DNA of 64,000 nt from Flavobacterium litorale (GCF_019613795.1 NZ_CP080429.1:1083501-1147500); one strand, 5' to 3'. Counted from the first letter of the stretch, positions 16,708 to 26,756 are shown. Notes: generated from the sequence alone by a model not told the origin. Made by a program: numbers and translations.

Positions 16708-17638
16708 TGCCCGTAGTATTAAAGTAATGTATAGTTGCGGATTTATCTTCTTCGAGCTGCATTTTTAATGCATCTACCGATGCAAACTTCGTTTCGTTGC
16801 GTAGCCTTTCGTGCAAATTTATTTTTAACGCCTTGCCGTACAAGTCGCCTTCAAAATCTAAAAAATGTACTTCTATTGTTTGTGCTGTACCACCAACCGT
16901 TGGGTTGCTGCCTATATTCATCATACCCGCAACAGCTTTGCCGTTTATAATGCTGCTAACAATGTAGGCTCCTTTTGCAGGGATTAATTTATAATCTTCA
17001 TCTATGGCAATATTGGCGGTAGGGAAACCAATGGTGCGCCCCAGTTTTTTGCCTTCTACTACTTTACCCGATAGGAAATAATTATACCCTAAAAACTCGT
17101 TGGCTTTGGTAATTGCGCCATCATCTAGCGCATTTCGTATTTTGGTAGAACTCACCGAAACCTCGTCTACCTCAAGTGCCGATATTTGCTCTACCTCAAA
17201 ATTGTAGGTTTCTCCGTACTGAATAAGGTCGTTTATAGTAGCGGTACGGTTGCGCCCAAAACGGTGGTCGTACCCAATAATTATTTTGCTAATGTTTAAA
17301 CTGTCAACCAATATATTTTTTACAAACTCTTCGGCAGTAAGCCGCGAAAAATTGCGGTCAAAAGGATGTACAATAAGGTTATTAATACCAAGTTTATCCA
17401 ACAAATACGCTTTTTCGTTCATGGTGTTAAGCAGCTTTATATCGGTATTTTGCTGCAATACCATACGCGGATGTGGAAAAAATGTGAGTACAACACTTTC
17501 ACATCCTGTTGCCGCACTACTTTTTATAACTTTATCAAGAATGCTTGCATGTCCTTTATGTACGCCGTCAAAAGTTCCTAGCGTAACTATTGTTTTTGCT
17601 TTGGTGTCAAACTCTTGTATGGAATTGTATATTTTCAA
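16688..17638 (-). CDS. ribF: Bifunctional riboflavin kinase / FAD synthetase
   Basis: Makes FMN from riboflavin and then FAD. The N-terminal adenylyltransferase half has TLGTFDGVHKGH (about 19-30) with the nucleotide-binding HxGH-like site, and IIGYDHRFGRNR. The C-terminal flavokinase half (about 185-310) has GRTIGFPTANI and the NIGSNPTV block. Length of 316 is normal. It is the first gene of an operon with the gamma-carboxylase-like gene, which starts inside its last codons. A minus-strand TAAATTTG box at 17660-17667 is a likely promoter. FMN made here serves, among others, NuoF of complex I. Confidence 0.96.
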   Translation of the reverse strand: MKIYNSIQEFDTKAKTIVTLGTFDGVHKGHASILDKVIKSSAATGCESVVLTFFPHPRMVLQQNTDIKLLNTMNEKAYLLDKLGINNLIVHPFDRNFSRLTAEEFVKNILVDSLNISKIIIGYDHRFGRNRTATINDLIQYGETYNFEVEQISALEVDEVSVSSTKIRNALDDGAITKANEFLGYNYFLSGKVVEGKKLGRTIGFPTANIAIDEDYKLIPAKGAYIVSSIINGKAVAGMMNIGSNPTVGGTAQTIEVHFLDFEGDLYGKALKINLHERLRNETKFASVDALKMQLEEDKSATIHYFNTTGNEKLPL

Positions 17639-17659
17639 AAAAATAGAGTATTAAAATAG

Positions 17660-17667
17660 CAAATTTA
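17660..17667 (-). promoter_or_regulatory. Candidate -7 box of ribF
   Basis: TAAATTTG on minus, exact TAnnTTTG, 21 nt before the ribF ATG. Confidence 0.45.
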
Positions 17668-17908
17668 ATTATCTGTTTTTAAAAAGAATAGTAATATGTT
17701 TCTTTTTAAAGATTTTAACCTACTTTGCTATTAAATAGCTTTTTGAATGACCTAGATAATATAAATGTACCAAAAATTGTATTTTTAATTGCAAAATGTT
17801 AAAATTGATGATTTTTAACAAAAAAATATCAATTAAATAACAAAACTTACTCTTCAGGTACTATATTAGTAACCTATTTAACTACAACCCACAATTAATT
17901 TAAAAACT

Positions 17909-20149
17909 ATGAAAAGAATTTTACTGTTGCTTGCGGCTACTTTTATTTTTGGTACAGGTAACGCACAACAACTTTGGAACAGTGTACCAGAAGCTCGTTT
18001 GGCACACTTAGAGAAAACAGATCGGGCAGCGATACCCTCAAAAAGTCAAACATTTAGCCTTGACCTTAATGCTATGAAAGCTGCATTACAGGCTGCACCA
18101 TCTCGCGAAAATTATACTACTCCATCAACATTAATTATGCCTTTTCCTAATGGCAATGGCGAAATAGAGCATTTTAGGATATACGAGGCTGCAGTACTGC
18201 ACCCAGACCTTGGTGCAAAGCACCCTAATATAAAAAGCTACGTTGGGCAGGGGATAGAGAACCCAGCATCGTCGGTACGTTTTAGTACTACCATTTTTGG
18301 TTTGCATGTTATGATGCTTTCTCCAGAAGGGACATCGTACGTTGACCCCTATACTAAGGATTTGCAAAATTATTTGGTGTATAAAAGAGCCGACGTAAAA
18401 AATCCACGTCATTTTTTCTGTGGGGTTTCGGGCGAAGCACAATTCCAAGAATCTTCGTTAGCGTTAGATAAGCCCCTTTCGGTTGCGGCTAGCGATGGTG
18501 TTTTGCGCACTTACCGCCTTGCTATGGCGTGTACTGTTGAGTATGCGGCTTTTCATGTAAATGCTGCGCTATTAAACACAGCTCCTACACCACAGAAAAA
18601 AGAGGCTGTGCTGGCAGCAATGAATGTTACCATGACGCGTGTAAACGGAATTTACGAGCGCGACATGGCAATAACAATGCAGATAATACCCGAGAATGAG
18701 GATATTATTTTTGTAGATGCAGATAATTTAGATAACAATGATCCTGCAACACTTATAAACCAAATACAAGCAGTTATTAACGGTGCCATAGGTAGTAATA
18801 GCTATGATATAGGGCATGTTGTAAGCACCAGCGACGGTGGCGTTGCTGCATTAGGGAGTGTTTGTAGCAATGTTAAGGCAGAAGGCGTTACAGGTACTCC
18901 AGCTCCTGTAGGCGACCCTTTTGATGTTGATTATGTAGCTCACGAAATGGGACACCAATTTGGTGCAGAACATACTTTTAATAACAATTTTCAGCGTAGT
19001 GATGATACTGCTGTAGAACCTGGTAGTGGCAGCACTATTATGGCATATGCAGGAATACTTCCGCCTAATGTACAAAGTAATTCTGATGATTATTTTCATA
19101 CCGTAAGCATATCACAAATGGTTGATTTTGTAGATGGTTTAGGGGGTACATGTGCCACCGAAGCTCCTAATGGAAATAATGCACCTGTTATTTTGTTTCC
19201 TGCAGATTACATGATACCAAGGGGTACTGCGTTTGTTTTAACAGCAGAAGCTAATGACGCTGATGCTGGTGCAGCTTTAACGTATTGCTGGGAACAAGTT
19301 AATGCTAATGGAGCAGAATCTACTATAGATGAAACTCCGTCGCCATTTAGTACTACAGGACCTAACTTTAGGTCTCTTGCTCCAACAGCATCTCCCGAGC
19401 GCTATTTTCCTTCGTTGCCCAATGTATTAGCAGGTAACCTTACCCCAATTTGGGAAGTTACATCATCAGTTGCACGTACCTTTAATTTTGCAATAACAGT
19501 TCGCGATAACCAGATGCCTAATGGCGGGCAAACGGCACGAGAAAATATTTTTGTGAATGTAGTAAATGGTGCAGGACCTTTTGGAGTAACGTCTCAAAGT
19601 AATAATGGCATTACCTGGATTGGTAATGAAACTGAAACTATTACGTGGGATGTTGCAGGTACTACTGCCAACGGTGTTAATACTGCTAATGTAAACATAT
19701 TCCTATCTACCGATGGCGGATTGAATTTTGATACGCTACTTGCAGAGAATACACCAAACGACGGTGCAGAGAACATAACAGTACCTAATGTTGGTGCTGC
19801 ATCGTGTAGAATAATGGTAAGAGCCGTAGGTAACATTTTTTACGCTGTAAATGATAATGCTTTTGCGATACAACCAGTAGCTGCTACAGACGATTTTGGT
19901 TTACGTGCATTTGCATTATACCCTAACCCAAACAACGGTTCGTTTTCAGTAAGGTTTAACTCAGACTCTACAGACGATGTTACTATAGCAGTACACGATA
20001 TTAGAGGAAGAGAAGTATACAACAACCAGTACAAAAATACAGGTGTATTTACTACCGATGTTAATTTGCAGCGCATACAGGCAGGTATGTACCTAGTAAC
20101 TGTAAGTAACGGAAACAAAAAAGAAGTTAAGAAGATTATTATAGAGTAA
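17909..20149 (+). CDS. T9SS-secreted reprolysin-type metalloprotease
   Basis: A 746-residue exported zinc protease. Seen: signal peptide (1-20, GNA-Q); a propeptide-like region; a metzincin catalytic domain with HEMGHQFGAEH, zinc ligands H345, H349 and H355 and base E346; a Met-turn STIMAYAG near 375; Ig-like beta modules (about 430-650); and a type A T9SS sorting domain (about 665-746, YPNPNNGSF...VKKIIIE). It should be secreted and cleave proteins outside the cell. It is a close paralogue of the gene at 20852, with whole blocks shared (GDPFDVDYV, RTYRLAMACT), but it lacks that protein's P-domain. It ends at a bidirectional terminator. Confidence 0.95.
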   Translation: MKRILLLLAATFIFGTGNAQQLWNSVPEARLAHLEKTDRAAIPSKSQTFSLDLNAMKAALQAAPSRENYTTPSTLIMPFPNGNGEIEHFRIYEAAVLHPDLGAKHPNIKSYVGQGIENPASSVRFSTTIFGLHVMMLSPEGTSYVDPYTKDLQNYLVYKRADVKNPRHFFCGVSGEAQFQESSLALDKPLSVAASDGVLRTYRLAMACTVEYAAFHVNAALLNTAPTPQKKEAVLAAMNVTMTRVNGIYERDMAITMQIIPENEDIIFVDADNLDNNDPATLINQIQAVINGAIGSNSYDIGHVVSTSDGGVAALGSVCSNVKAEGVTGTPAPVGDPFDVDYVAHEMGHQFGAEHTFNNNFQRSDDTAVEPGSGSTIMAYAGILPPNVQSNSDDYFHTVSISQMVDFVDGLGGTCATEAPNGNNAPVILFPADYMIPRGTAFVLTAEANDADAGAALTYCWEQVNANGAESTIDETPSPFSTTGPNFRSLAPTASPERYFPSLPNVLAGNLTPIWEVTSSVARTFNFAITVRDNQMPNGGQTARENIFVNVVNGAGPFGVTSQSNNGITWIGNETETITWDVAGTTANGVNTANVNIFLSTDGGLNFDTLLAENTPNDGAENITVPNVGAASCRIMVRAVGNIFYAVNDNAFAIQPVAATDDFGLRAFALYPNPNNGSFSVRFNSDSTDDVTIAVHDIRGREVYNNQYKNTGVFTTDVNLQRIQAGMYLVTVSNGNKKEVKKIIIE

Positions 20150-20174
20150 TTAAGTATTGATTATTCACAAAAAA

Positions 20175-20199
20175 GGGACGCTAAAGCGTCCCTTTTTTT
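20175..20199. terminator. Bidirectional terminator between convergent genes
   Basis: GGGACGCTAAAGCGTCCC (20175-20192) with A-run before and seven T after. The T-run touches the stop codon of the convergent lipoprotein gene. Confidence 0.92.
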
Positions 20200-20704
20200 A
20201 TTGTATAGTAACTTGTATATCGTGTAGTACTTGGTCTTCTACTATATTAGGTAATGTAATGTATAACGTGTTGTTTTTATAGGTTAGCGTTCCCTTTTCC
20301 ACCTTATAAAAACCAGCTTTTCCTTTACAAAAGCACATAACACCAAATAGCATTTTAGTTTCTTGTATAGTAGTGCTATCATAATCCAAATCAGTAGCAT
20401 CAGATGCTATTTCAAAAACAACCTCTTCAGTATACCCAGCATCCTGTAAAGTAGGGTCGGTATCTTTAGCGTACCTATACTTTATAACCGTTGTAGTACT
20501 ATTCTCCTTCATGCTATAATACACTTTACCAGTACCATCTTTTTTAATAACGAGGCTTTTATTCTTTAAAACTTCAAAACTACATTGTCCTACCTCAGGG
20601 CAGGTTGTTGCAGTATAGCCCTTACCCGATGCTTCGTTCAGGCTTTTAGTAGCGTTGCATCCAAACAGTAAGGCTACCATAGGCAGCAAGATAAATTTCT
20701 TCAT
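20198..20704 (-). CDS. Small lipoprotein of unknown function
   Basis: A 168-residue protein with a lipoprotein signal ending LLFGC, cysteine at residue 16. No family was recognised. It has four further cysteines (CPEVGQC and MCFCKG) and beta-rich sequence. It lies convergent to one T9SS metalloprotease and divergent from the other. A role as a periplasmic partner of those proteases is only a guess from position. It probably shares the 147-bp divergent promoter region with the 20852 gene. Confidence 0.75.
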   Translation of the reverse strand: MKKFILLPMVALLFGCNATKSLNEASGKGYTATTCPEVGQCSFEVLKNKSLVIKKDGTGKVYYSMKENSTTTVIKYRYAKDTDPTLQDAGYTEEVVFEIASDATDLDYDSTTIQETKMLFGVMCFCKGKAGFYKVEKGTLTYKNNTLYITLPNIVEDQVLHDIQVTIQ

Positions 20705-20851
20705 TATAGGGTTTTATGTTGTTATAAATACTAAGGTACAAATTTAACGCCAAACCCCGTTTGTATATAGGGTTTTGAATGCGTTATATAGCAATATTTA
20801 AATTATTTATATTATAAATTACTATATTCGCAAAACTAACTAACTACACTT

Positions 20852-23800
20852 ATGAATAAAAGAATTATTTACGGAATTTTTATCCTGATGCTTACTTTTT
20901 CGGGCTATGCACAAAGCGTATTATGGAATCGGATTACCGATAAAGACGTTGAGGGGCAGGAAAAGCTCACAAGAACATCGCAACCAGTAACCTTTCAGTT
21001 ATACAGCCTTAACCTAGGCAACTTAAAACAACAATTAGCACAAGCACCCCAACGCCAGGCAGCAGCATCTAACCTTATATTGCCATTTCCTGATGGTAGT
21101 GGCAATATGAAGCACTATTATATTTACAGGGCGGATGTAATGAGTCCTGAACTAACGACAAAGTACCCCAGTATCAAATCGTATGTAGGGCGTGCTGTAA
21201 ATAATGCAGCCACAACAATACGCTTTAGTGTTACACAGTTTGGATTACATAATATGACACAGTCGGTTGAAGGGACATCGTATACCGACCCATATACCAA
21301 AAACCTACAAAATTACATTGTATACAAACGAGAAGGAATTACCACCAGCCGCTCTTTTTATTGTGGTGTGGCAGACAATAACAGTACTCCGCATCAAAAA
21401 AGTGCAGCAAACCAACCACTTAGCGTAACCACTAGCGATGGTATTTTGCGTACCTACCGTCTTGCAATGGCATGTACTATAGAGTATGCCGCTTTTCATG
21501 TAAACGAAGCAGGGCTTAATGATGGTACGTTGGAAGAAAAAAAAGAAGCCGTACTTGCTGCCATGAATGTAACCATGGCACGTGTTAATGGTATATACGA
21601 GCGTGACCTCTCGATAACCATGGAACTAATCCCAAATAATGATGAAATTATTTTTATTGATTCGGATGATTTTACGAACGATAATGAAGGCAACGCCTTA
21701 TTAAACGAAAGCCAAGTAGTAATAGACGATATTATAGGTGCTGACAATTATGATATTGGGCATACAGTAAGCACAGGTGGGGGCGGAATAGCCCAGTTAT
21801 TCTCGCCATGCTCACCCAGTAAGGCAAGGGGTATAACAGGGTTACCATCGCCAGTAGGCGACCCTTTTGACGTTGATTATGTTTCGCACGAAATGGGGCA
21901 CCAATTCGGCGGTAACCACAGTTATAATAATTCCTGTAACGGCAACCGAAACCAAAGCACAGCCTTCGAGCCAGGCAGTGGTAGCACTATTATGGCATAC
22001 GCGGGCATTTGTCCGCCTAATGTACAAAGCAATTCCGATGCCCATTTTCATGGTTTTAGTATCGCAGAAATGTCCTTCTTTATAATAAATGGTGGCGATT
22101 GTGGCGATAACGAAGTTACGGGTAATGTACCTCCTGTTGTAGATGCAGGAGAAGATTATACGATACCTTTTGGTACACCCTTTATACTATCGGGTACAGC
22201 TACCGATGCTAACAATGATGCCATGACGTACAATTGGGAGCAACTGGATAACGAAATATCCGAACAACCACCTGTACCAACTGCTACCGAAGGACCTAAT
22301 TTTCGTTCGATACCAAGTAAAGATGTACCCCAACGTTTTATGCCTGATATTGTAGATGTTTTAAACAACAACCTTACACCAACATGGGAAGTAATTTCGG
22401 ATGTAGAGCGTGAATTTAATTTCATCTTTACAGTACGAGATAACAATTTGCTTGGCGGGCAGGTAATAACCGAAGCCATGCAGGTAGATGTATCAGGTGT
22501 TGCAGGTCCGTTTATAGTAACCTCTCCCAATACAAATGTATCATGGCAAGTAGGAACAAACCACAGCGTATCGTGGAATGTAGCAGGTACAACAGAAAAC
22601 GATGTAGATGCCGAATATGTAGATATATACTTATCTACCGATGGCGGGTTTACGTACCCCATAACACTAGCAGCAAAAGTACCCAACGATGGTAGCGAAG
22701 TGGTAGCAATACCCAATGTGCCTGGAAACAACAACCGAATAATGGTAAAAGGGTATAACCATATTTTTTACGACCTCTCTAACAGTAATTTTACAATTAC
22801 AGCACCACAAGCCACAATGGCTATTGCTGTAGAAGGCGACCAAAATATTACTGATTGTGTAGGAAACGAAATAAACTATACCCTAACGTATGATGCCTAC
22901 GAGGGTTTTGATGCCGAAACTACTTTTACCACTACGGGTGTACCCGATAATGCCGTAGTACTGTTTACTCCTAATGATATTACCAATAGCGGTAGTGTTA
23001 CCATGACGGTTACAACCACACCAGACACTACCCCAGATTTTTACACCATAACCGTATTAGCAAATGCTGGAGGTGTTACAAAAACAATTAATGTATATCT
23101 GGATCTTATAGATGCCAACTTCGGGACGTTAAACATAGTTACGCCACTAAATGAAGAGGATGCAGTGTTTGACCAAACAAGTTTTGACTGGACTGATGCT
23201 AATGGCGCAGTAGGCTACGAAATAGAAATTGCTACCGATGCTGAGTTTGAAGATATACTTATAGCCACTACGGTAGAAGAAAGCACTTATACTGCCTTAT
23301 TGGAAGAAGCAACAACCTATTTTTGGCGTGTACGCCCGTTTAACGATGCATGTTCGGGAACTTATAACGAACCAAATGAGTTTAGAACGGGACTTACAGA
23401 TTGCGAAGATTACAATTCTACGGATGTACCAGTAGTAATACCAGGTAATGCAGTAGCTACAGTAACCAGCACTATTATTGTGGCAGATGACGACCCTATC
23501 CAGAAACTAACCCTAGCAATGAATATAGGGCATGGCTGGGTTGGCGACCTTACCGCTGTGCTAATAAGCCCAGAGGGTACACAGGTACAATTATTTGATC
23601 AGGTATGTGAAAATCAGATAAATGTAGATGCAATATTTGACGATTCGGGTACAGAATTAGTATGTAGCGGTAACCCTGCTATTACAGGTACAATAGCACC
23701 AACCCAACTTTTATCAGCATTTAATGGCGAATCTCCAGAAGGGATATGGACGTTAGAGGTTTCGGATGCCGTAGCTCAAGATGGAGGCGTTATTAATAAC

Positions 23801-24109
23801 TGGAGCATTACAATATGTAGCACAACACCTGCCCCTGTAGGTAGCGTAGCTACTGCTACAATTAACAATTTTACTTTGTATCCTAACCCTAATAATGGCG
23901 ATTTTACCATTCGTTATACTCCCAATACAGGTAACAATGTAAATGTAATGGTTTACGATATACGAGGCAGGCAAATATTTAATACTACCTACTCCAATAC
24001 GGGCTTATTAGAACAAAACCTGTCTTTAGGTACTGCCGAAGCAGGCGTATATTTGGTAACCGTACAAGAAGGCAATAACCGATTAACCAAAAAAATAGTA
24101 GTACAATAA
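20852..24109 (+). CDS. T9SS-secreted reprolysin-type metalloprotease with P-domain
   Basis: A 1085-residue zinc protease. Seen: signal peptide (1-20, GYA-Q); propeptide-like region; metzincin domain with HEMGHQFGGNH (ligands H346, H350, H356) and Met-turn STIMAYAG; Ig-like modules (about 430-650); an FN3-like stretch (about 760-840); a proprotein-convertase P-domain (about 845-985, with GWVGDL, DDSGTE and GIWTLEVSD); and a type A sorting domain (about 1005-1085, YPNPNNGDF...TKKIVVQ). The first 650 residues match the 746-residue paralogue at 17909, so the pair arose by duplication and then gain or loss of the C-terminal modules. It ends at a terminator hairpin. Confidence 0.95.
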   Translation: MNKRIIYGIFILMLTFSGYAQSVLWNRITDKDVEGQEKLTRTSQPVTFQLYSLNLGNLKQQLAQAPQRQAAASNLILPFPDGSGNMKHYYIYRADVMSPELTTKYPSIKSYVGRAVNNAATTIRFSVTQFGLHNMTQSVEGTSYTDPYTKNLQNYIVYKREGITTSRSFYCGVADNNSTPHQKSAANQPLSVTTSDGILRTYRLAMACTIEYAAFHVNEAGLNDGTLEEKKEAVLAAMNVTMARVNGIYERDLSITMELIPNNDEIIFIDSDDFTNDNEGNALLNESQVVIDDIIGADNYDIGHTVSTGGGGIAQLFSPCSPSKARGITGLPSPVGDPFDVDYVSHEMGHQFGGNHSYNNSCNGNRNQSTAFEPGSGSTIMAYAGICPPNVQSNSDAHFHGFSIAEMSFFIINGGDCGDNEVTGNVPPVVDAGEDYTIPFGTPFILSGTATDANNDAMTYNWEQLDNEISEQPPVPTATEGPNFRSIPSKDVPQRFMPDIVDVLNNNLTPTWEVISDVEREFNFIFTVRDNNLLGGQVITEAMQVDVSGVAGPFIVTSPNTNVSWQVGTNHSVSWNVAGTTENDVDAEYVDIYLSTDGGFTYPITLAAKVPNDGSEVVAIPNVPGNNNRIMVKGYNHIFYDLSNSNFTITAPQATMAIAVEGDQNITDCVGNEINYTLTYDAYEGFDAETTFTTTGVPDNAVVLFTPNDITNSGSVTMTVTTTPDTTPDFYTITVLANAGGVTKTINVYLDLIDANFGTLNIVTPLNEEDAVFDQTSFDWTDANGAVGYEIEIATDAEFEDILIATTVEESTYTALLEEATTYFWRVRPFNDACSGTYNEPNEFRTGLTDCEDYNSTDVPVVIPGNAVATVTSTIIVADDDPIQKLTLAMNIGHGWVGDLTAVLISPEGTQVQLFDQVCENQINVDAIFDDSGTELVCSGNPAITGTIAPTQLLSAFNGESPEGIWTLEVSDAVAQDGGVINNWSITICSTTPAPVGSVATATINNFTLYPNPNNGDFTIRYTPNTGNNVNVMVYDIRGRQIFNTTYSNTGLLEQNLSLGTAEAGVYLVTVQEGNNRLTKKIVVQ

Positions 24110-24118
24110 TTTAAAAAA

Positions 24119-24138
24119 GAGGCGAAAGCCTCTTTTTT
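24119..24138 (+). terminator. Terminator of the P-domain protease gene
   Basis: GAGGCGAAAGCCTC with a GAAA loop and six T, ten bases after the stop codon. Confidence 0.92.
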
Positions 24139-24205
24139 AGTTTTTATCATTAGTTATTTTTAATGATTTGATATTATAAAATCTATATTAGTGGTTAATA
24201 GAAAA

Positions 24206-24832
24206 CTATTTGCCGTTAAACCCGTTCATAGTATTGGCAAGCCCTGCCAACGCGAATGATTTTATAGCTTCTGCAGCTGTTTCTAAACGCTCGGGTAATT
24301 TTGCTTTTTCATCTTCATCCCATTCACCCAAAACGTAATCAACCTGACTGCCTTTCTTAAACTCATCGCTTATCCCAAAACGAAAACGCGGATACGTAGC
24401 TGTATTTAGTACCTGTTGTATGCTTTTTAGTCCGTTATGTCCACCATCACTCCCTTTAGCCTTAATGCGTATTGTGCCAAACGCTATGTTGAGGTCGTCG
24501 GTTACCACTAATAAATTTTCTAGCGGAATCTTCTCTTTTTCTAACCAGTACTTTACAGCTTTGCCACTAAGGTTCATGTAGGTATTAGGCTTTAGTAAAA
24601 TTAATGTTCGCCCCTTAATTTTGCATTCTGCAACAGCACCTAGTTTAGCTGTGGTAAAATCGATGCTTTCCTGCTGCGCTAATTTATCCAGTACCTTAAA
24701 GCCTATATTATGGCGCGTGTTTACATATTCGGCACCTATATTGCCAAGTCCTGCTATAAGAAATTTCTTCATCGGGTCTGTAGGTTCTTTTAAGTCTTTC
24801 TGTGTAGTAAAAAGATTGGTAAGCCATTTCAT
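24206..24832 (-). CDS. pth: Peptidyl-tRNA hydrolase
   Basis: Frees tRNA from peptides dropped by stalled ribosomes. Seen: GLGNIGAEYVNTRHNIGF with the catalytic His, KPNTYMNLSG, the DDLNIAFG catalytic Asp region, and GSDGGHNGLKS. The frame is open up to 24919, but that part contains the rplY terminator, so translation from there is unlikely. The ATG at 24832 (MKWLTNLF) gives 208 residues; an ATG at 24772 (MKKFLIAGLG) gives a core-length protein. The short extension with MKWLTNLF is common in flavobacterial Pth as I recall. It follows rplY on the same strand, a classic gene pair. Confidence 0.95.
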   Translation of the reverse strand: MKWLTNLFTTQKDLKEPTDPMKKFLIAGLGNIGAEYVNTRHNIGFKVLDKLAQQESIDFTTAKLGAVAECKIKGRTLILLKPNTYMNLSGKAVKYWLEKEKIPLENLLVVTDDLNIAFGTIRIKAKGSDGGHNGLKSIQQVLNTATYPRFRFGISDEFKKGSQVDYVLGEWDEDEKAKLPERLETAAEAIKSFALAGLANTMNGFNGK

Positions 24833-24880
24833 AACGGCAAAGATACTTATTTTAGCTATTTCGGTATAGAGTCCATAAAA

Positions 24881-24906
24881 AAAGCGTCCCTCGTAAGGAA
24901 CGCTTT
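24881..24906 (-). terminator. Terminator after rplY
   Basis: The stem AAAGCGT-CC/GG-ACGCTTT with small mismatches is followed on minus by seven T. It separates rplY from pth and argues against the far-upstream pth start. Confidence 0.85.
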
Positions 24907-24929
24907 GCTTATTTTGCATAAAGAAATTA

Positions 24930-25529
24930 TTATTTCTTTCCTGCTGCTTTTTCTGCTTTTGCAGCCTCTTGCGCAGCTTTCATTGCAGCACGAGATATTC
25001 TTACTTGTGCTACCACAGTATTATCTGGATGAAGTAACTTAAAGTTATTTGTATCTATTTTAGTTACATATAACTTGTTACCCATTTCAAGTTCAGAGAT
25101 GTTAGCCTCTACAAAATCAGGTAGGTTAGCAGGTAATGCTCTCACTTTAAGTTTACGTTGGTTTAGACGAAGTACACCACCACCAAGTACACCAGGAGAT
25201 GTTCCTGTTACTTTTACAGGTACTTCCATAGTAATTTCTTTATCATCATGTAGCTGATAAAAATCCATGTGAAGTATTCTGTCTGTTACAGGATGAAACT
25301 GTACATCTTGCATAACAGCATTGTAGGTTTTCCCTGCAAGGTCAATTACTACAGTGTGTGCTTCTGGGGTGTAAACAAGGTTTTTAAAAGCCTTTTCTTC
25401 TGCAGTAAAATGTACTGGCTGTTCTCCTCCGTATAACACGCAAGGAACCATTCCAGCATTACGTGCGGTACGCGTTGCCGCCTTACCTACGCTTTCTCTT
25501 TCAGATCCGTTGATCGTAATTGATTTCAT
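24930..25529 (-). CDS. rplY: Ribosomal protein L25 / general stress protein Ctc
   Basis: A 199-residue two-domain L25 that binds 5S rRNA in the large subunit. The N-terminal L25 domain (residues 1-90) starts [12 protein letters not shown] and has VPCVLYGG. The C-terminal TL5/Ctc domain (about 95-185) has [16 protein letters not shown]. The lysine/alanine tail is typical. It lies 30 bp downstream of prs in the same direction, the conserved prs-rplY-pth order. Confidence 0.96.
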   Translation of the reverse strand: MKSITINGSERESVGKAATRTARNAGMVPCVLYGGEQPVHFTAEEKAFKNLVYTPEAHTVVIDLAGKTYNAVMQDVQFHPVTDRILHMDFYQLHDDKEITMEVPVKVTGTSPGVLGGGVLRLNQRKLKVRALPANLPDFVEANISELEMGNKLYVTKIDTNNFKLLHPDNTVVAQVRISRAAMKAAQEAAKAEKAAGKK

Positions 25530-25559
25530 TGAAATAAAATATAGTTAATAAATAATAAA

Positions 25560-26501
25560 TTACATTAAAAATTTACCGCTTATAGAGTTGTTAAGGTGTA
25601 CTTTGTGCATTACCTCGGCAAACAAATCAGCGCATGTTATTACGCGTATTTTGCCACTCTGTTTCTTTAACGGTATAGTATCGGTGACAATAAGTTCCGA
25701 TAGTTTCGATTTCTCTATTTTCTCGTAAGCATCGCCCGATAATATGGCGTGCGTACATATAGCTCTAACACTAAGTGCTCCCTTTTCTATCATTAAGTCG
25801 GCAGCTTTAGTTAGCGTACCTCCTGTGTCAATCATATCGTCTACCAATATTACGTTGCGCCCTTTAACTTCGCCAATAAGCTCCATTTTCTCTACAACGT
25901 TGGCAGCTTTACGGTGCTTGTAGCAAATTACTACATCACTACTTAAAAACTTAGAGTACGCGTATGCTCTTTTAGAACCACCCATGTCTGGAGAAGCAAT
26001 GGTTAAGTTCTCCAAATTTAAACTCCTAACATGCGGTAGGAATATTGTTGACGCAAACAAGTGGTCTACTGGTTTTTCAAAGAATCCTTGTATTTGGTCA
26101 GCATGCAAATCCATTGTCATAATTCGAGTTGCACCTGCCGATTCCAGTAGCTTAGCCACTAATTTAGCCCCTATCGGAACTCTTGGTTTATCTTTTCTGT
26201 CCTGTCGTGCCCAACCAAAGTAAGGTATAACAGCCGTTATGTGTCTTGCCGAAGCTCTTTTAGCAGCGTCTATCATTAATAACAGCTCCATTAAATTATC
26301 CGAATTCGGAAAGGTTGAGCATACTAAAAATACGCGTAACCCTCTGATTGATTCTTCAAATGAAGGCTGAAACTCGCCATCGCTGTAAGTAGAGAACGTA
26401 ATTTTACCTAGCTCAACACCATAGCTCTCCGCCATTTTTTCGGCTAGGTACACACTTTGAGAACATGCAAATATCTTTGCTTCAGGCTCTACGTATGACA
26501 T
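25560..26501 (-). CDS. prs: Ribose-phosphate pyrophosphokinase
   Basis: Makes PRPP from ribose 5-phosphate and ATP for nucleotide, His and Trp synthesis. A 313-residue class I enzyme with RQDRKDKPRVPIGAK, the divalent-metal site DLHADQIQGFF, and the PRPP loop DDMIDTGGTL. It is the first gene of prs-rplY, with a minus-strand TAAATTTG box at 26553-26560 as likely promoter. tRNA-Leu starts about 150 bp upstream on the other strand. Confidence 0.97.
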   Translation of the reverse strand: MSYVEPEAKIFACSQSVYLAEKMAESYGVELGKITFSTYSDGEFQPSFEESIRGLRVFLVCSTFPNSDNLMELLLMIDAAKRASARHITAVIPYFGWARQDRKDKPRVPIGAKLVAKLLESAGATRIMTMDLHADQIQGFFEKPVDHLFASTIFLPHVRSLNLENLTIASPDMGGSKRAYAYSKFLSSDVVICYKHRKAANVVEKMELIGEVKGRNVILVDDMIDTGGTLTKAADLMIEKGALSVRAICTHAILSGDAYEKIEKSKLSELIVTDTIPLKKQSGKIRVITCADLFAEVMHKVHLNNSISGKFLM

Positions 26502-26552
26502 TTTTAAATAGTTGTTTTGTAGTTAGTTAGTGTTGTGTTGTGTAACGAGGTG

Positions 26553-26560
26553 CAAATTTA
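26553..26560 (-). promoter_or_regulatory. Candidate -7 box of prs
   Basis: TAAATTTG on minus, exact TAnnTTTG, 51 nt before the prs ATG. Confidence 0.45.
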
Positions 26561-26605
26561 GGAATTTAATTTGAGTACAGAAGTAAATTGTCAGGTATTT
26601 TTCTG

Positions 26606-26632
26606 TTGTTTAAATAAAAAGTTTTACATTTG
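26606..26632 (+). promoter_or_regulatory. Candidate promoter of tRNA-Leu
   Basis: TTG at 26606-26608, 16-nt spacer, TACATTTG at 26625-26632. This is 20 nt before the mature tRNA. The spacer is one short of the usual 17-19. Confidence 0.6.
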
Positions 26633-26652
26633 CACCCACAAATTTACTGTAT

Positions 26653-26733
26653 GCCTGAATGGCGGAACTGGTAGACGCGCACGACTCAAACTCGTGTACC
26701 TTTGGTGTGTGGGTTCGATTCCCACTTCAGGTA
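26653..26733 (+). tRNA. tRNA-Leu(CAA)
   Basis: A class II tRNA with acceptor GCCTGAA pairing TTCAGGT (one G-U), D-loop with GGTAGACGCG, anticodon stem CACGA/TCGTG with loop CTCAAAC giving anticodon CAA, a short variable arm, and T-arm GTGGGTTCGATTCCCAC. Discriminator A73; no CCA is encoded. It reads UUG leucine codons. Confidence 0.95.
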
Positions 26734-26756
26734 CTACTAACGTACATTAACGTGAT

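Noticed and set aside
24833-24919. Longer N-terminus of pth
   Set aside because: The extra 29 codons run through the rplY terminator, which would end the message or hide the start.
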